NCBI GenBank assembly: GCA_013396655.1
Contig: WBMV01004154.1
Location: forward strand, 584,045 to 648,044
DNA from: Campylorhamphus procurvoides
Taxonomy: Eukaryota; Chordata; Aves; Passeriformes; Dendrocolaptidae
Reading direction: 5' to 3'
DNA: 64,000 nt
In this document: in pieces, positions 35,311 through 47,540 of the stretch
Layout of the letters: each line of letters starts with the position of its first letter
How positions within the stretch are numbered: the first letter of the stretch is position 1
The notes under the pieces: model-generated
Database searches by the model: none
What the model saw: the letters and a program-made list of their open reading frames with translations, nothing else
Told to the model about the DNA's origin: nothing
Program-made: the position numbers and the translations under genes

Positions 35311-37263
35311 ACTAGGCAAATATAATAGGAAAGCCTGCTGGCTTCAGTGCTCATTAAAAGCCTGTACACAGCACTATGCAAACTGTGACAGTTCAGGGTT
35401 ATGTATCCTTTTAAGAGTAAGGGAGCAACTTTTCCTCAGGAACATTCCCAAGCCTGTATTCTTTTCTGTTTAAACCGCTTTTTGGTGAGCCTGAACTGTC
35501 TCTTGTTCTCCAGACACAGAGCTTGATTCATATTGCTTTAGTAAACTTAACATACAGGGGACGATACAGAAAGCACAGCCCAGAGCCAAGACAGAGAAAA
35601 AGGCACCTCTTGCTACCTTTGTGTCTCTGGTGCAATTTAAGGAGACGCAAGACGTTCCTATTCCAATCACAGATGCTTTTTAGTGCTTGAAGGAGGAGAA
35701 GCCTTATCCATTGCAGAACAGCATCGTTTCTGAGACACAACATATCTGATTTGTTTGCCAAGATTTCTGTGATATCTTGGCTTTAGGGCTTGATCTCACA
35801 GCCCTGTCAGGAGTAAATTTGTTCAGCAATTTATTGAGGCCACTCCTTTCCTGAGTCTTTGGATGATAACCATCACCACAGCATATGGACACTTCATTAT
35901 CCTCAGCAGATGTAATCTCACAGCCACTGCATCAATACTCACATTTTAAAAATGGGAACTGGGGAATAGATGAACTAAGGGCTGGTGCAGATTTCAGCAC
36001 AACAACTCTGGTTGTTGCTTTGCTAAAATTTAAGCTTTTATGTGCCAAAAAGTGCAATCTTGTCACCTGGATTATGTCCAATCTTTGATATTGACATTTT
36101 CAGCATTTGGACTGTTTCAGTATCCCTTAAATAGTCACCTAAATTCTCTGCACTACTTCTAAAAATTCAGGTCTGTCTAACGGTGATACTTCTCTATTAT
36201 ATAGGCACAACTACAAGGCAATCTAATCCGACTTTCCTCTGCCAAAAATATGAGGAATTAGTATGGAACACAGGGTGTTTTATGATGCAACTCATCTAAC
36301 CTCCTTTAAGGGATGCAAATATTATCACCTTCTATTTAAGTAATGGTGAATTGGGAGTTCTGAATTCAAGGTTCTGATCAACCTGATGTGGATTAAACTC
36401 ATGACTTTCAGTCTCTGAGTATTTTAGTTGCCAGGCAATTCAATATCTTCTCTCTACGTACTGGAGAAGGAGAGGACAAAATATCCATTGAGCTATGTAG
36501 TAAAAAGATTAGAAGAAGGCAAACTCAGGCTGGTTAGGGTGTTCAGCTGAGAAGGGACCACAATTCCTAAAAAAATCCCCCAGATGCACAAGTCTCTTAT
36601 GTCAGACCTTCAGGGATTAGGAAACTAACAAAGTACTGGAGACTGAACCCTGGAGTACTTCACATTTCCCTAAACTGAATGGCTAAAGCAACCCTGAAGT
36701 TTCAGTGAAGCAGGAAGGGATTTAAGTATGTTTAGGATAAGGCAGTCCTGAAAGAGAAGCAAACTTGGTCACTCTCAAAGGATTGAGGACTTTTGTCCTG
36801 CAACCTAATTTAGGTAGAACTGAAGGTGAATGATTCTCATGCCAAATCTCTCTGTTCCAAGTCTTCCCAATGCCTTCTGTTTTACATGCACAGAGAAGAG
36901 CTCCTCAGAGAGAAAGGAGGCTCACCTGAGCTCTAAATCTGTGGAGGCTCAGATCAGTCTCACTGACTGCAGAGAGAGCCTGGGACAATTTCCTCACAAT
37001 CCAAGGAAGTTCAGTGAGATGGGATGAACCTAGGTGCACATGTAAATCCTATAAAGACTTACAAAATGCGCAATTCTATTGACACAACAGCTTGTCTCAG
37101 TTAGTGGGAGTAGGATTTACCTGACAATATTAACCCCATATCCTACCTCCTCCTTAGAGACAATGGAAAAGTTCCTTTCTGCAGCTTCATTCATTCCATA
37201 CTATAGAAAATGCCTGAAAAAGCACAGAAGGATCACACCCAATGTCTATGAAATGGAACAGGT

Positions 37264-37330
37264 TAAACAAACAAACAAACAAGAACAAACAAAACAAACA
37301 AAACTAAAACAAACAAAACCCACAAAAAAG
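37264..37330 (+). repeat. AAAC/ACAAA simple-sequence run
   Basis: AAACAAACAAACAAAC passes into AAACAAAAC-type units and AAACCCACAAAAAAG. No retroelement 5' of it was recognised, so it is listed as simple sequence. Confidence 0.85.
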
Positions 37331-38999
37331 AAAACACCAAAAGAAACTCTACATTTTTTTGTTAACAGATTGTCTGAGACCTGCCAATCCCATGAAATTA
37401 AAAATGCCTGAAAGAAATGTCAGTTTACAGGTGATATTTAGACACCTACCTCCTAAGAAGTTTGAAGCCCAAGATCATAAATCCCCAGTGACTGTCCAGA
37501 CTATGGGTTGATTTGTGAATTTTATTTTCAGGAATGCCCAGAGTGTAGAACATAATCCCAAACTTTGGATGCAACATATGTAGAGTAGGGTGCTGAATTT
37601 CCTAAATACAGATCTCCCAAAGTTATATTATATCACAAATGTCCAGAAGATTAGGTACTTGAACCTAAGTCTCAGAAAATGAACTTGCAAGGCTCCTTAA
37701 ATCCCAGAGTAATTATTTATGGACTAAATCCCTCAATTCAAAAATGCCTCCATTTCCCATGTGTTAGTAGGACCTTGTCTTAAAAAAGCCTCAAAGAAAA
37801 CAAAAGACAGCCCAGGCTGATTTACTTTGGGTCAACACAGAACATAAAGGTGAACAAAACCTGCTGGGCTTGGCTGTTCTTTCTCGCTCTATCCATTAAG
37901 TAGTTGCAAATTAAAAGGTAAACAAAGAACTTCCTCCTGTCCACCTTGTGGATGCTACAAAAAGTGATCCCACAATCCTACATTTTAACTCCCCTTTGTA
38001 CAAATCACCACTTCATACTCTTGTTTGACCCAATATTGCTCTCAGTTCTTTTCAGTGGGAATTTTTAGTGACAACAGCAGTTTTTCAAACTTATGCAATT
38101 CCCAAAGAAAAGATATTTTGAGTGTTCTGATGTCTGTAACCCTGCATTTAGGCAGGGGTCTTGTGTGCCCCAAAAAAGAAGCCAGTAGATGAATGGGAAA
38201 CCATGAAGGTAGATTGCCATGGGATCATGTATTTGTCCATCACCTCATGCTAAGACAACAAAATTTGTAGTTGTCCATACTGTTGGGAAGCTTTGAGCAA
38301 TCCGTATTGAAGAAAAGAATTGCTTATTTAGCCGTCTCCCCAGTGACCATAAACAAACAAGTGAATTAAAGAAAAATATCTATAAAAATCACTCCAATAT
38401 TTTCATGACAATCATTGTGTGGCATTTCTATGTATTTTTTAATTGAAAAAGTAGAAGACATTGGTACCATTTTTGTTCAGTGCTCTTTGAACGCTGTGTA
38501 AAAGAAGTGTGTGTGCACAAGGAAGGTTTGACTCTGAAACAGCATATGTTCACTTGAGAAATGAAAGGATAACATCATGCTGGCAAGATATTTACTCAGA
38601 GTATACCTCCAAAAAGCAGAATATGTTATATTCTAAATGTATGCACATGTTTAAAAAGTTAATGTTTTAAGCTTTCTGCCTTCTAGCCAAGTATATCAAA
38701 TCTAATTAGTGCTTTCCAGCCAAACATGGCCAAAAGCAGGCCCTGAGTACATTGAGGACTCTTGAGAAGACACTGCTCACCTCAGGCCTTTCCTGCTCCT
38801 AAGTCTTTCCTAAAATTTTGAATGTACCTTGCAAAATGCGACTTAGTTTTATGAGTTTTTCACTGTTTAACTTCGTATGGCTACAAGTGAGATTAAAATG
38901 TCCCAGACTTAATCTCTTCACTGGTGTGTGAATTGTCCTATTCCAACATCATCAAACAGAGCATCATGTGTCCTGCCATGAGGTAGCATTTATACACTG

Positions 39000-39094
39000 G
39001 TCTTGTGGAAGGCATCCCTGCACATGGCAGAGGGGTTGGAACTAGGTGAGTTTTTAGGTCCCTTCCAACCCAAACCCTTCCATGATTCTGTGAA
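39000..39094 (+). repeat. CR1 LINE 3' end, class A
   Basis: Short plus-oriented tail: TCTTGTGGAAGGCATCCCTG, ACATGGCAGAGGGGTTGGAA, TAGGTCCCTTCCAACCCAAA, CCATGATTCTGTGA. It faces the inverted copy at 39508 tail-to-tail. Confidence 0.93.
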
Positions 39095-39507
39095 AAACCC
39101 AAAGGTACACACTAGCCAGTCCCTGAAAACATTTCTGTTTTGGGTATGGAAAAATTATTATGAAACAGAAGAGCAAAAGATGAAGTGTGGACATTAGTGA
39201 CTTGGATAATAGAGTGAAGAAATGGTTGGAAAAGGTAGAATTCATTTAATCTAACTTCACATATCTTTGATTAAGTCATTCTTTTAGATATCTATTTATG
39301 ATAAGGAGTTGCATAACAACAGTTCCAACAGACTACACAGATTGACCGGCCCATATATAGCTGTACATGCTGCAAACACATGTAGTTAATTGGGGTAGGT
39401 GCTCTTATGCCAAGAACACCACAGAATATCGCTTAGAGAATGAACTTTCTCTTTGTTCTAAAAGGTTAGGTGAGGTAAATGCCTTGTCACATGTCACTTA
39501 AATGCGC
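39095..39507. other. Unique spacer between two tail-to-tail CR1 copies
   Basis: No gene or motif is recognised in these 413 bp. Confidence 0.4.
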
Positions 39508-39984
39508 ACAGAATCACAGAATGGGTCAGGCTGGAAGGGACCACAGTGGGGCATCTGGTCCAACCTCCCTGCTCCACCAGGATCATCCCAGAGCACATGA
39601 AACAGGACTGTGTCCAGATCTGGAATACCCTAAGTGAGGGAGACCCCACACCCTCTCTGGACAATCTGTCCCAGTGCTTGGTCCCTGCACAGCAAAGAAG
39701 TTTTTCCTCATGTTCAGGTGGAATTTTCTGTGTATCAGTTCCTGCCTGTTCCTCTTGTCCCATTGCTGGGCCCTCCTGAGCAGAGCCTGATCCATGCTCT
39801 GCCCCTCCCTGCAGGCACTGACAGACATGGGTGAGGTGCCCTCTCAGTGTCTCTTCTCCAGGCTGAGCAGCACCTGCTCCCTCAGCATTTCCTTGAAAAG
39901 GAGATGCTCCAGTCCCTGCATCCACCTTCCACTGGACCCACTCCAGGAGTTCCATGTCTCTCTTGTCCTGAGGAACCCAGAAAT
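39508..39984 (-). repeat. CR1 LINE 3' fragment, GC-richer subtype
   Basis: Inverted copy of about 480 bp. It starts ACAGAATCACAGAATGGGTC, AGGCTGGAAGGGACCACAGT. It includes CTCCACCAGGATCATCCCAG, CTGCAGGCACTGACAGACAT and CACTCCAGGAGTTCCATGTC. It is the same subtype as the plus-oriented copy at 61741-62321: the complement matches block by block, including the rare CTGACAGACATGGGTGAGGT/TGTCTGTCAGTGCC section. The 153-codon frame within it is element-derived. Confidence 0.95.
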
Positions 39985-41749
39985 CACTGAAGCTAAACTG
40001 ACTTTTGCTTCTCTGGGCTTCTCAAAAGCATAAAACATCAATACAGAGAAAGTAAAGGCATCGTAGTTCTGCAGCTACAAAGAAAAATTCTTTGGTAGTT
40101 TGAAATTTGTTATATTGACATTTTTCTTAGCTTTGGGAAATGAAAGCAAAATATTTAGTTAACAGAAGCAAACTACTTTGTAGAGTTCTTTCCTGAAGGA
40201 CTTAGGGACAAGTTAAGGACTCCCTTATTGTCACATTTTTGTGATCCAGTCTGGACTATAGAGAAAAAAAAAATCTTTCAATCTAAGGAATATAAACTAA
40301 GTGTTTTCAGTGTTTTCTGATGTTTTCTGGGGAAAGAGTAGGAGGTGGAAGGCGAGGAGTTATTGGCTTCTATAGTTTTACCTTTTCTTCAACCACAAAA
40401 CATGTTTACAAAAATCTGTAAATGCACAAATTTGTTGAATAGGGTAAGAATCACCAAATGTAGCTAATGTCTGTCTAGGGCCAAGGAAAACTGCATAAAT
40501 TCACTCTGGGATCATCAGGGACTTGTTGCCTTTGTTCATTGTATCCAACAATCCTGGCAGGTTCCTTCCAAGTCGGGATATTTTTGGATTCTATGATTTA
40601 GGTGCGTTTCAGGTGAACCTTGGTCAGTTTTGGGATTTGTGGCGTTCTGAGTCATGACTTTCAGAAGAAATTAAAGCTAAGGATGCAAATATTTGAATTC
40701 TTATGATAGCTTAATTTGCCAAGAGAATTTGCCAATTCTGAAAAATTAAACAGTAATGCATATCAGGGTTATTGCAAATGAATTTGCTCAGGGAGAGAGG
40801 CAGGGTGGGGAGAAAAAAATTCTGGCAACAGGTCAGGAGATAAAAACAGGCACAACCTGAACTCTGAGCCAAACATACCAAGCATCTGAAATCAGAAAAT
40901 CTTCAGTAAAACATTTCTCTTTCATTAATACTCCTCAATTTCAGGTTAAATATAACATGTGTATAAATAAAAGCCTCAAACTTCATGTTTTAATTTAGCT
41001 GTTAGCATATTTTCCAAAGCTTTTTTTTCTGTCATCCAAAATTGTGCTTCAGTATGTCAAATCATTTAAAAAAGCAAATTTTTTAGTGGATATTATTAAT
41101 TTTCACTCCTATTTCCCACTAGATCTGGTCTAAAACCAGAAGGAAAACAGTTGTGACTTTCATGTCAGTACTTACAGGTTCAGGCAGGGATCAGGTTTTG
41201 TTTTCCTTCTTATTTTGAATGCACAGTGTTTTGTCTTCCTCAATTTGTTTTGGTTTAAACAAAATGAAAAATTAAGAAATATTTTTTGGCTCATAATCAG
41301 AAAAACATGCAGAAATTTATATGGTTATTAGTGTTTCATAGAAGTACTTCATTTTTTAGTGTGTGTCTGTTCCTTTTTATTCTCCTGTTTTCTATATTTT
41401 TTTTTCCCTTTTCTAACAATCTGTGTCTTGGCTGAAGCTGTTCTGCACCTCCTTGATAGTGTTCTGATATCTGAAACACCTAGCTAGGGAAGTGGATGTA
41501 ATGGATCTTCAAATCTCTTAAGAAGTTTAAAAAGCTGCAAAACATTCTTTTGTAAGTTAAAAAGTCACATGGATCTATTTTGAATTGAATTCAAAGGCAT
41601 TTTAAACTGAAAAAATTAAAATATTTGGCTTTGAATTCAACAAATGACACATTTTCAACACTTCTTTTTGCATTTTCAAGGGAAATTAAATAAAATTTAA
41701 AAATTATATCAATCAAAACTCAAGGAAGAGAGGTCTCTATTATGAAAAA
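39985..41749. other. Unique AT-rich DNA with one tiny CR1 tail
   Basis: Apart from the class B remnant at 40549-40599, I see unique sequence with A/T runs (40263-40271, 41398-41406) and no supported exon. Confidence 0.45.
40549..40599 (+). repeat. CR1 LINE 3' end remnant, class B
   Basis: About 50 bp: CAATCCTGGCAGGTTCCTTC, CAAGTCGGGATATTTTTGGA, TTCTATGATT. It corresponds to GATCCTTGTGGGTCCCTTCC, AACTCAGGATATTC of intact copies. Confidence 0.72.
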
Positions 41750-41966
41750 ATAGAATCAAAAAATCACAGAATGAGTTGTAAAGAACTTTGAAGTTCATGC
41801 AGTTCCAACCCCATGAGCAGAGACCTCTTCCACTGTCCCAGGCTACTCCAAGTCCTGTCCAACCTGGCCTTGGACACTTCCAGGGGTAGGGCAGCCACAG
41901 CTTCTCTGGGCAGCCTGTGCCAGGGCTTCATCATCCTCTCAGGAAAGAATTTCTTCCTAAATGTAG
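41750..41966 (-). repeat. CR1 LINE 3' fragment, class A
   Basis: Inverted copy: ATAGAATCAAAAAATCACAG, then CCATGAGCAGAGACCTCTTC, CACTTCCAGGGGTAGGGCAG, CAGCCTGTGCCAGGGCTTCA, truncated after GAATTTCTTCCTAAATG. The overlapping frames at 41764-42172 on both strands derive from it. Confidence 0.95.
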
Positions 41967-42167
41967 AACTGGAGATTTCATGTATCTTTAAAAAAATGGC
42001 TAAATATTTTTTGCTCTTCAAAAGAAAGAACTCTACAAAATCAAGAGGCTCTTTGAGAGATTTCAGCATTTCTTACAGTTATATAAGTGAAAGAATCTCA
42101 CCCTGCCAAATGAAGGAAACTGCAGAATTATTCAATGAACATTCCTTCATCTATTTCCTGTTCATTT

Positions 42168-42240
42168 CATAGAATCATAGGATCACAGAATTATTAAAGT
42201 TGGAAAAGACCTCCAAGATCATCAAGTTCAACCTTCGACC
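42168..42240 (-). repeat. CR1 LINE 3' end, class D
   Basis: Inverted short tail: CATAGAATCATAGGATCACA, GAATTATTAAAGTTGG, AAAAGACCTCCAAGATCATC, AAGTTCAACC. It lies 200 bp from a class A copy in the same orientation. The different tail text shows these are separate insertions. Confidence 0.93.
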
Positions 42241-45200
42241 GAAAAAGTCTTTCTCTGATATCAAGAGATAAGTGTATACAGACAGAAGAGGATCCATTAG
42301 TGCCTAGGCTGAAACATAAATACAGCAAATAGTCAAAGAGTTTGTTGGTGGGACAGTCTGGTTACTAGACTGGATGATTCTAAGGGAAAAGGCAAAAAAA
42401 GAATCCAGAGGCATCCAGGGTTAGAAAGGACCCAAGTGGGAAGTGCTGATATGCAAGCCAAAAGTATTAATTTGTTTTCACAGGTATCCTGAGGTCACCC
42501 CAAAAATCTGCCCCTGGTACTTACTTTGATTCACTGGCATCAGGTAATCAACAGTTTCAACTCACCAGGGTGCTTATTTTTCTTTGCTCATGGAGGCCAC
42601 TAATTGCAATATTCTCACACCCTTGGTATGGTGCTGTTAAACAGCACCAGCGAGAAAGCCAAGGGGAGCCTGCAGGCAATGCCATCCTCACAATGAGTCT
42701 TTTCCATCACCAGGCACTCTGGCATCCTTACATCCCTAAAAATTAAAACCTACAAAATTAATCATTTCCCTTAGATAGCGAGATAAATCCTTGCCTGCAA
42801 GATCTGTGTGCCAGGGGTGTTCCTTAATGCCATATAAATGCTTAGCCATGGGCTTGCCTGGGTAATCGTGCCTAAACTCTGCCCTGAAGGCAGTCAGCCT
42901 TGGTGCTGATGAGCCACTGGAATGAGCATATTGGGTTTTTAGATTAAATATAAATTGCAGACCTTTTCCCTAAATTATTTGCTTTTCCCTGGAATCATCC
43001 ACCCCAAGAGGTTCTGTTTGGGTCTATTCCTGCTTTGTTCAAATTGAAAGATAATGTCCATTATTCACCATAGGTGCTGGCTGTACCAGATGGATCTTTG
43101 GTATGAAACAAATTAGATTTCTAGCACTGGTAATTATAAAACATTTCAAAAAATTTTTGAGCAACTCACATACCTTAGGCTGGATAATGAATTATATTTT
43201 GTGGTGTGTTGGCAAGGACCTTGGGATATTTTTCACCTTCTTTTATTGCACTGAAAAAAACCCATCAGGCAGACATTTGCTGCACAAAAGATTTCCTGGG
43301 CAGGGATATGGGGGGACTATCAATACCTCTCATCTTCAAAGGTACTTTCAATGTATTTTGATTTTCTTTTAGGAAAGTGCAACTACATTCCAACTAAACA
43401 AGAGAGAACAAATTTTATGTGACTTTTGTCCTGCATTCTCAGAGAAAGGATTCTGTCCTATAGGATATCTGTGTAGGGTACAGAACAGCCATTAAAGAAC
43501 TAATTTTATATTTTCCCTTCTTCAAGCATTTGACACAAAGGAAGCCCTTAAAAATTCTCATCTCTCATATTCCTCGCCCAGATGAAAATTCCCCTCACTT
43601 TTGTCCATGTAAACACAGAATTAGTCTCCTGCAAGTTTAGGTGGTGGCAGTTCCTGAACACAGTCATATTTTGCAGATAACAGGATTAGCTTGGATGTGG
43701 GTAATAAGTTGGTGAATCTCCCCCTGGCCATTTCTCAACACTGTGAGAGCACTAATCCTTTATGCTTTGATGTCTTCTAGTTTTCCATCAGGTGCAGCTC
43801 GGCACTTTTGTCCTGGGGCAGTCAGCGCTCTTATAAGATCTCATAGTGTCCTCATTAGCTGCGCCTATTTACCCAGCCAGCCTGTTGAACCCAATTTATA
43901 GTTTATGTGATTAATTCCCAAAGTACAGTAAACCCTAGCTTTAAGGCTCTCTATTATATGACTGCATCTCATATAAGGGCAAACACTAGCTACTGCTCTT
44001 TTGTTATATGGCTTCCCTATATATAAAACTGCAATAATTTTGCTCTCAACTACACATTAAACATCATTATATATGTGTTCTTGCAGACATACAGCCTATA
44101 AAAATGTTGCACATTAGATCATAAAGAAACATGCATGCACAGGAGTAATTTTGGGTTCTTTTTTGGTTTTGTTTTAAAAATCTATGTCTTTACTATTCTA
44201 TATTACAATTATTGATATTGTTGAGTAAGTCACATAATTTAGAACTGTTTATCCATGGAATTGCAGGTGACAAAGACTTAGCAGTCAAAGTACCAGCCTG
44301 TAACCACTGGCACAGTTTTTTTTTCTTTTTTAAACATGCAGGGTTTGTAGATAAAAGACTTACGTTGTGAATTTTTATGCAGTCATTTAAGTCAACTGAT
44401 GACATCTGTCAGCTCTGCTGTATTTCCTCCTATTGGGATATGAACTATGTGAGTTGGCTCTCTGGTAATTTGCATGTGAAAGAACATTGTATCTTTTTTA
44501 AAATAGATGATCATTTCTAGCTCTCTCTCCTCAAGGGTTCATCGGGAGAGGCATCCTGCAGGTCTTTTTTTAACATTTTTCCAGCCTTCCAGTTTCAAAA
44601 AACCTCACAGCTCCTCAGAAGGCTCAGTTACATCGGATGATCCCTGTCACAAACACAAAATCAGAAAATCTCAAAGTATTTTGGCTAAGATGCTCTAAGT
44701 GCTGAGCAGGGAGGATAATAGAAAAGCTCCCTTGAATAGAATCATTCAGTGTAAGCACAGGTAACAAGGGCTGTTTGTTTAAACAAAGAGATCCAACTTG
44801 CCATACCAAGATGGACTTAGAAACTAAGTTCTGACACCTACAGAAAGGACAAACCGCTACTTTAAAACACTTTGTACAAATGGAAAACCTCTTGCTCTGG
44901 ACACTTGAAACCTAATTTTTATTTTAAATGAGGTTTGGTCTATTGTTTTGTTCAGTAGCGTAAGTTAAGTCCTGTCTGATAACTGGTACAAGATCCTAAC
45001 TAGCCACAAGACGTCCTACCTTCCTGGAAACCCTAGGGAAGGGAGGCTGCAGCTCTGTGACCTTCCCTTAAGCTACTTGATCAATATATCTTGAACTTGA
45101 CCTGGAGAGATGAACCACCTGGAAGGGCAAGAGAATTATTTAAACCTGAAGCCCTTTTGGCCCTTAGTATTTCCAATGAGACCAATCTACACTGATGTCT

Positions 45201-45403
45201 CTCTACAAAGGTCTGGTGTAGGACATCCAGCATGGACATGCTCCACACATTTATGTGTATATAGAACCTGATAGCTAACGTTTGCTTATATGTAATAATT
45301 TAATGCACATGTATATATATTTACATATAATGAAACAATAAAAGAGAACTGTTAAGGAAATTTATAGAATTCAAAAGACTTTATGCATTTGTTTTCCCCA
45401 ATT
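42241..45403. other. Unique DNA, no gene recognised
   Basis: No repeat core was seen. Around 43690-44110 an unusually repeat-free, moderately AT-rich stretch contains CCTCATTAGCTGCGCCTATT and GTGATTAATTCCCAAAG, reminiscent of conserved non-coding DNA but unproven. An 89-codon plus frame at 43103-43372 has no support. Confidence 0.4.
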
Positions 45404-45406
45404 CAC

Positions 45407-45774
45407 CTTGTTTCTGCTGAAAAACCCAGAGGAAATCTCATCTTACTGAACATTAAGACCAAGATAGAAATGTTTGGGTAAAAGATGTTTTCAGAGAAGA
45501 AGAACTGATCAATGTCCTGGGCTATTAGTGAGGCAAATCCTGAATTTTTCACTGAGCTACTGAAAATTCGAGCTTCTTTCAGTGAAACTTCTCTTACAAA
45601 TGTTATCTGCAGGTCTTGGGCAGAAGTCCTGGACAGGGCCATGTACAGTGGGACAATGGCATGTGCTGAATGTTTCAGCTGTTCCTGCTCACTAAATCCA
45701 TCAAGCCCTAAAAGCATTTGACCCATAAGTTGCTTGTGTGCATTTATTTCTGCATGGAGAGTTCTGGAGAGGAT
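45407..45774 (-). other. Candidate exon or decayed coding frame, unidentified
   Basis: It lies in a 132-codon minus-strand frame (45403-45801), among the longest in the window outside repeats. Possible edges on the minus strand are an acceptor CATTTAAAAATCCAG with a weak pyrimidine tract and a donor ACAAG|GTGAAT. The encoded protein starts ILSRTLHAEINAHKQLMG and is mildly helical and amphipathic in its first 45 residues, faintly like one helix pair of a spectrin-type repeat. The rest, with IAQDIDQFF, fits no family I know. The plus strand is partly open as well. It could be chance, an exon, or an old retrocopy. Confidence 0.15.
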
Positions 45775-45811
45775 CTGGATTTTTAAATGTAGAAAAACCA
45801 TGTCATATAAT

Positions 45812-45900
45812 TTTATTTATGTATATAATTTTTATATATAAACATATATAATTCTGTATACAATTACATATATACGATATACTTGAAACATTTTATATAA
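45812..45900. repeat. TA-rich low-complexity tract
   Basis: TATATAA-type sequence directly upstream (minus-strand sense) of the open frame ending at 45801. It contains TTTTATATATAAACATATAT. Confidence 0.8.
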
Positions 45901-46218
45901 CTTTACAGGAGAAAGCAGCATACGTTAGTACAGAACAAACTCTTTTATGAATATTTTGAACAAGTAAGAATAAAACAGCCTGAATCAGGTGCCAGCTTCT
46001 CTGGCAGTGAAATGGTATGGGTTAGTTTTTATTGTCCTACTGACCTTATACTAGGGAATTTATTTTTCCTTTATTGAGTTGAAATGCTTTATAAGACATA
46101 TGCAAGAATCTGTGATACTTGAGCTGTTTCACTGTACATTAAGCTACTTTTTGGAGATACTGAATAATTGCCACTCAGAAATTGTGAACACCAGCAGTTC
46201 TGAAGTTCAAAAGCTGAC
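45901..46218. other. Spacer between two minus-strand open frames
   Basis: Unique sequence with no feature recognised. It would be intronic if the flanking candidates are real. Confidence 0.3.
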
Positions 46219-46445
46219 CTATCACAGCACTGCACAATAAGCATGTTTTCCTTCTTCTTCTAATGTTGAGTTTTGCATTGACTACTCTGAAGGATACATC
46301 ATGTCTTGGAATATATTCAGCAAAATTAAGAAGTCCAATAAAAGAAGCAGATAACCTTATCAGTATTTCCTTGTGTCGGATCGTAGTCTGAGGAAATGAG
46401 CATTTGTATGAGCTTTTATAAAACTCTGTTTCTTCAATAATATTG
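46219..46445 (-). other. Candidate exon, unidentified
   Basis: The minus strand has a strong acceptor: CTCCTTTTTTCATTTCCC, then ATTTTATACTCAG. It is followed by an open frame beginning NIIEETEFYKSSYKC and running for about 75 codons to a possible donor ATAG|GTCAGC. The open frame continues to a stop at 46175. The product is basic near its end (NIRRRRKT) and contains IRHKEILIRLSASFIGLL. I recognise no family. It lies 450 bp upstream of the other minus-strand candidate, in the order expected of consecutive exons, but their joint reality is unproven. Confidence 0.15.
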
Positions 46446-47447
46446 CTGAGTATAAAATGGGAAATGAAAAAAGGAGATTGCATATGTAATGGAAATTTTC
46501 TGATTTGTATTCAAAATGCATGTCCACAGATACTTTGTAATATTTACCTGTTCTAGTGAACAGCACCTTGTTTCTCAATGCTCTGTAAAAAAATGACCCA
46601 CAAGCAGCTTGCAATAAATTAATGACCCATAAATAAGAAATATGTTGCAGGGTTTTTTTGCAAAAGTTTCAACTGAGATTTTCAAGAACACATAACAAAT
46701 TTAAGGTTTTAAATATTTACTTAGGCATCATAGGGAGTGATTTATTTCTTTCTACAGTAAGTGTCCTGTTGGTCCTGGTGATGTCAAAAAGTTTCCCCTG
46801 TGGGAATCATGCAAAAGCATTGGCACCAAAAAATTATGTGTTATTGCAATAAATTTCCTGGTAATCTTACTACTGCAGGTGCTATGGGTAGAAAATTTAA
46901 TACAAAGGCCAGCAAAGCTTATTGGTACAATGATGATGAAAGAAGAAAAGTGTTTCATATATTTATAGTGTTTTTTGTGGCATGATCTCTTAGGACTTTG
47001 TAAGGGAATTTGGATGACAATGTCACTACCCAAACAAAGCAGAAGTAGCAGCACCATTCAAGAACAGACAATGAGTTGTTTTGGAATCAGGAATAAAGAA
47101 GAAATTCTGTTGTCTGTATGACCCATGTTATTGAAGATTGCACTGTTAGATCTGAGAGAAGAAACCACCTGTTTACCTGATTTATTTTTTTGGTGGTAAA
47201 AGTATTCAGGATAGCTTGCTCCTGGAAAATTAATTTTTGCTACTATTTTGCATATCCACCTTGGAAATTTAAGATTCTTGTGTAGCTACTTGATCTCATG
47301 GTCTTTCTGAATTATAGTATGTAACCTGTGCTCACTTTTAATGATGATTTAAAATCTACCTACCTAAGCTCAGCTCTTAAGGTCAAGTTTAACGAAGCAG
47401 ACTGTACTAAAATTGCCCATGTATTTGTTGTCTGAAGGTGATCTAAA
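46446..47447. other. Unique DNA, nothing firm
   Basis: A 101-codon minus-strand frame (46752-47057) starts with a Leu-rich run encoded by GCTGCTACTTCTGC-type sequence. It has no domain. No repeat core is seen. Confidence 0.4.
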
Positions 47448-47540
47448 TAGAATCATGGAACTGTAGAATATCCTGAGTTGGAAGGGACCCACAAGGATCA
47501 TTGAGTTCAACTCCTGGCCCTGCAAGAATCCCACCATGTG
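47448..47540 (-). repeat. CR1 LINE 3' end, class B
   Basis: Inverted tail: ATAGAATCATGGAACTGTAG, ATCCTGAGTTGGAAGGGACC, CACAAGGATCATTGAGTTCA, then ACTCCTGGCCCTGCAAG. It is the nearest relative of 20540-20647 within the window. Confidence 0.94.

Larger units (their letters stand above)
34130..38999. other. Longest repeat-poor unique stretch; contains a TAATTA-rich block
   Basis: Nearly 5 kb with no CR1 core. It includes the homeodomain-site-like block at 34890-35310 and an ACAAA-type A/C-rich run at 37264-37330. A 110-codon plus frame at 37079-37411 runs through that simple sequence and is not a gene. Small minus-strand frames at 35470-35892 are hydrophobic by composition. No exon is supported. 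Confidence 0.45.

Noticed and set aside
39494..39955. 153-codon minus-strand open frame
   Set aside because: Part of a plainly recognisable CR1 copy.
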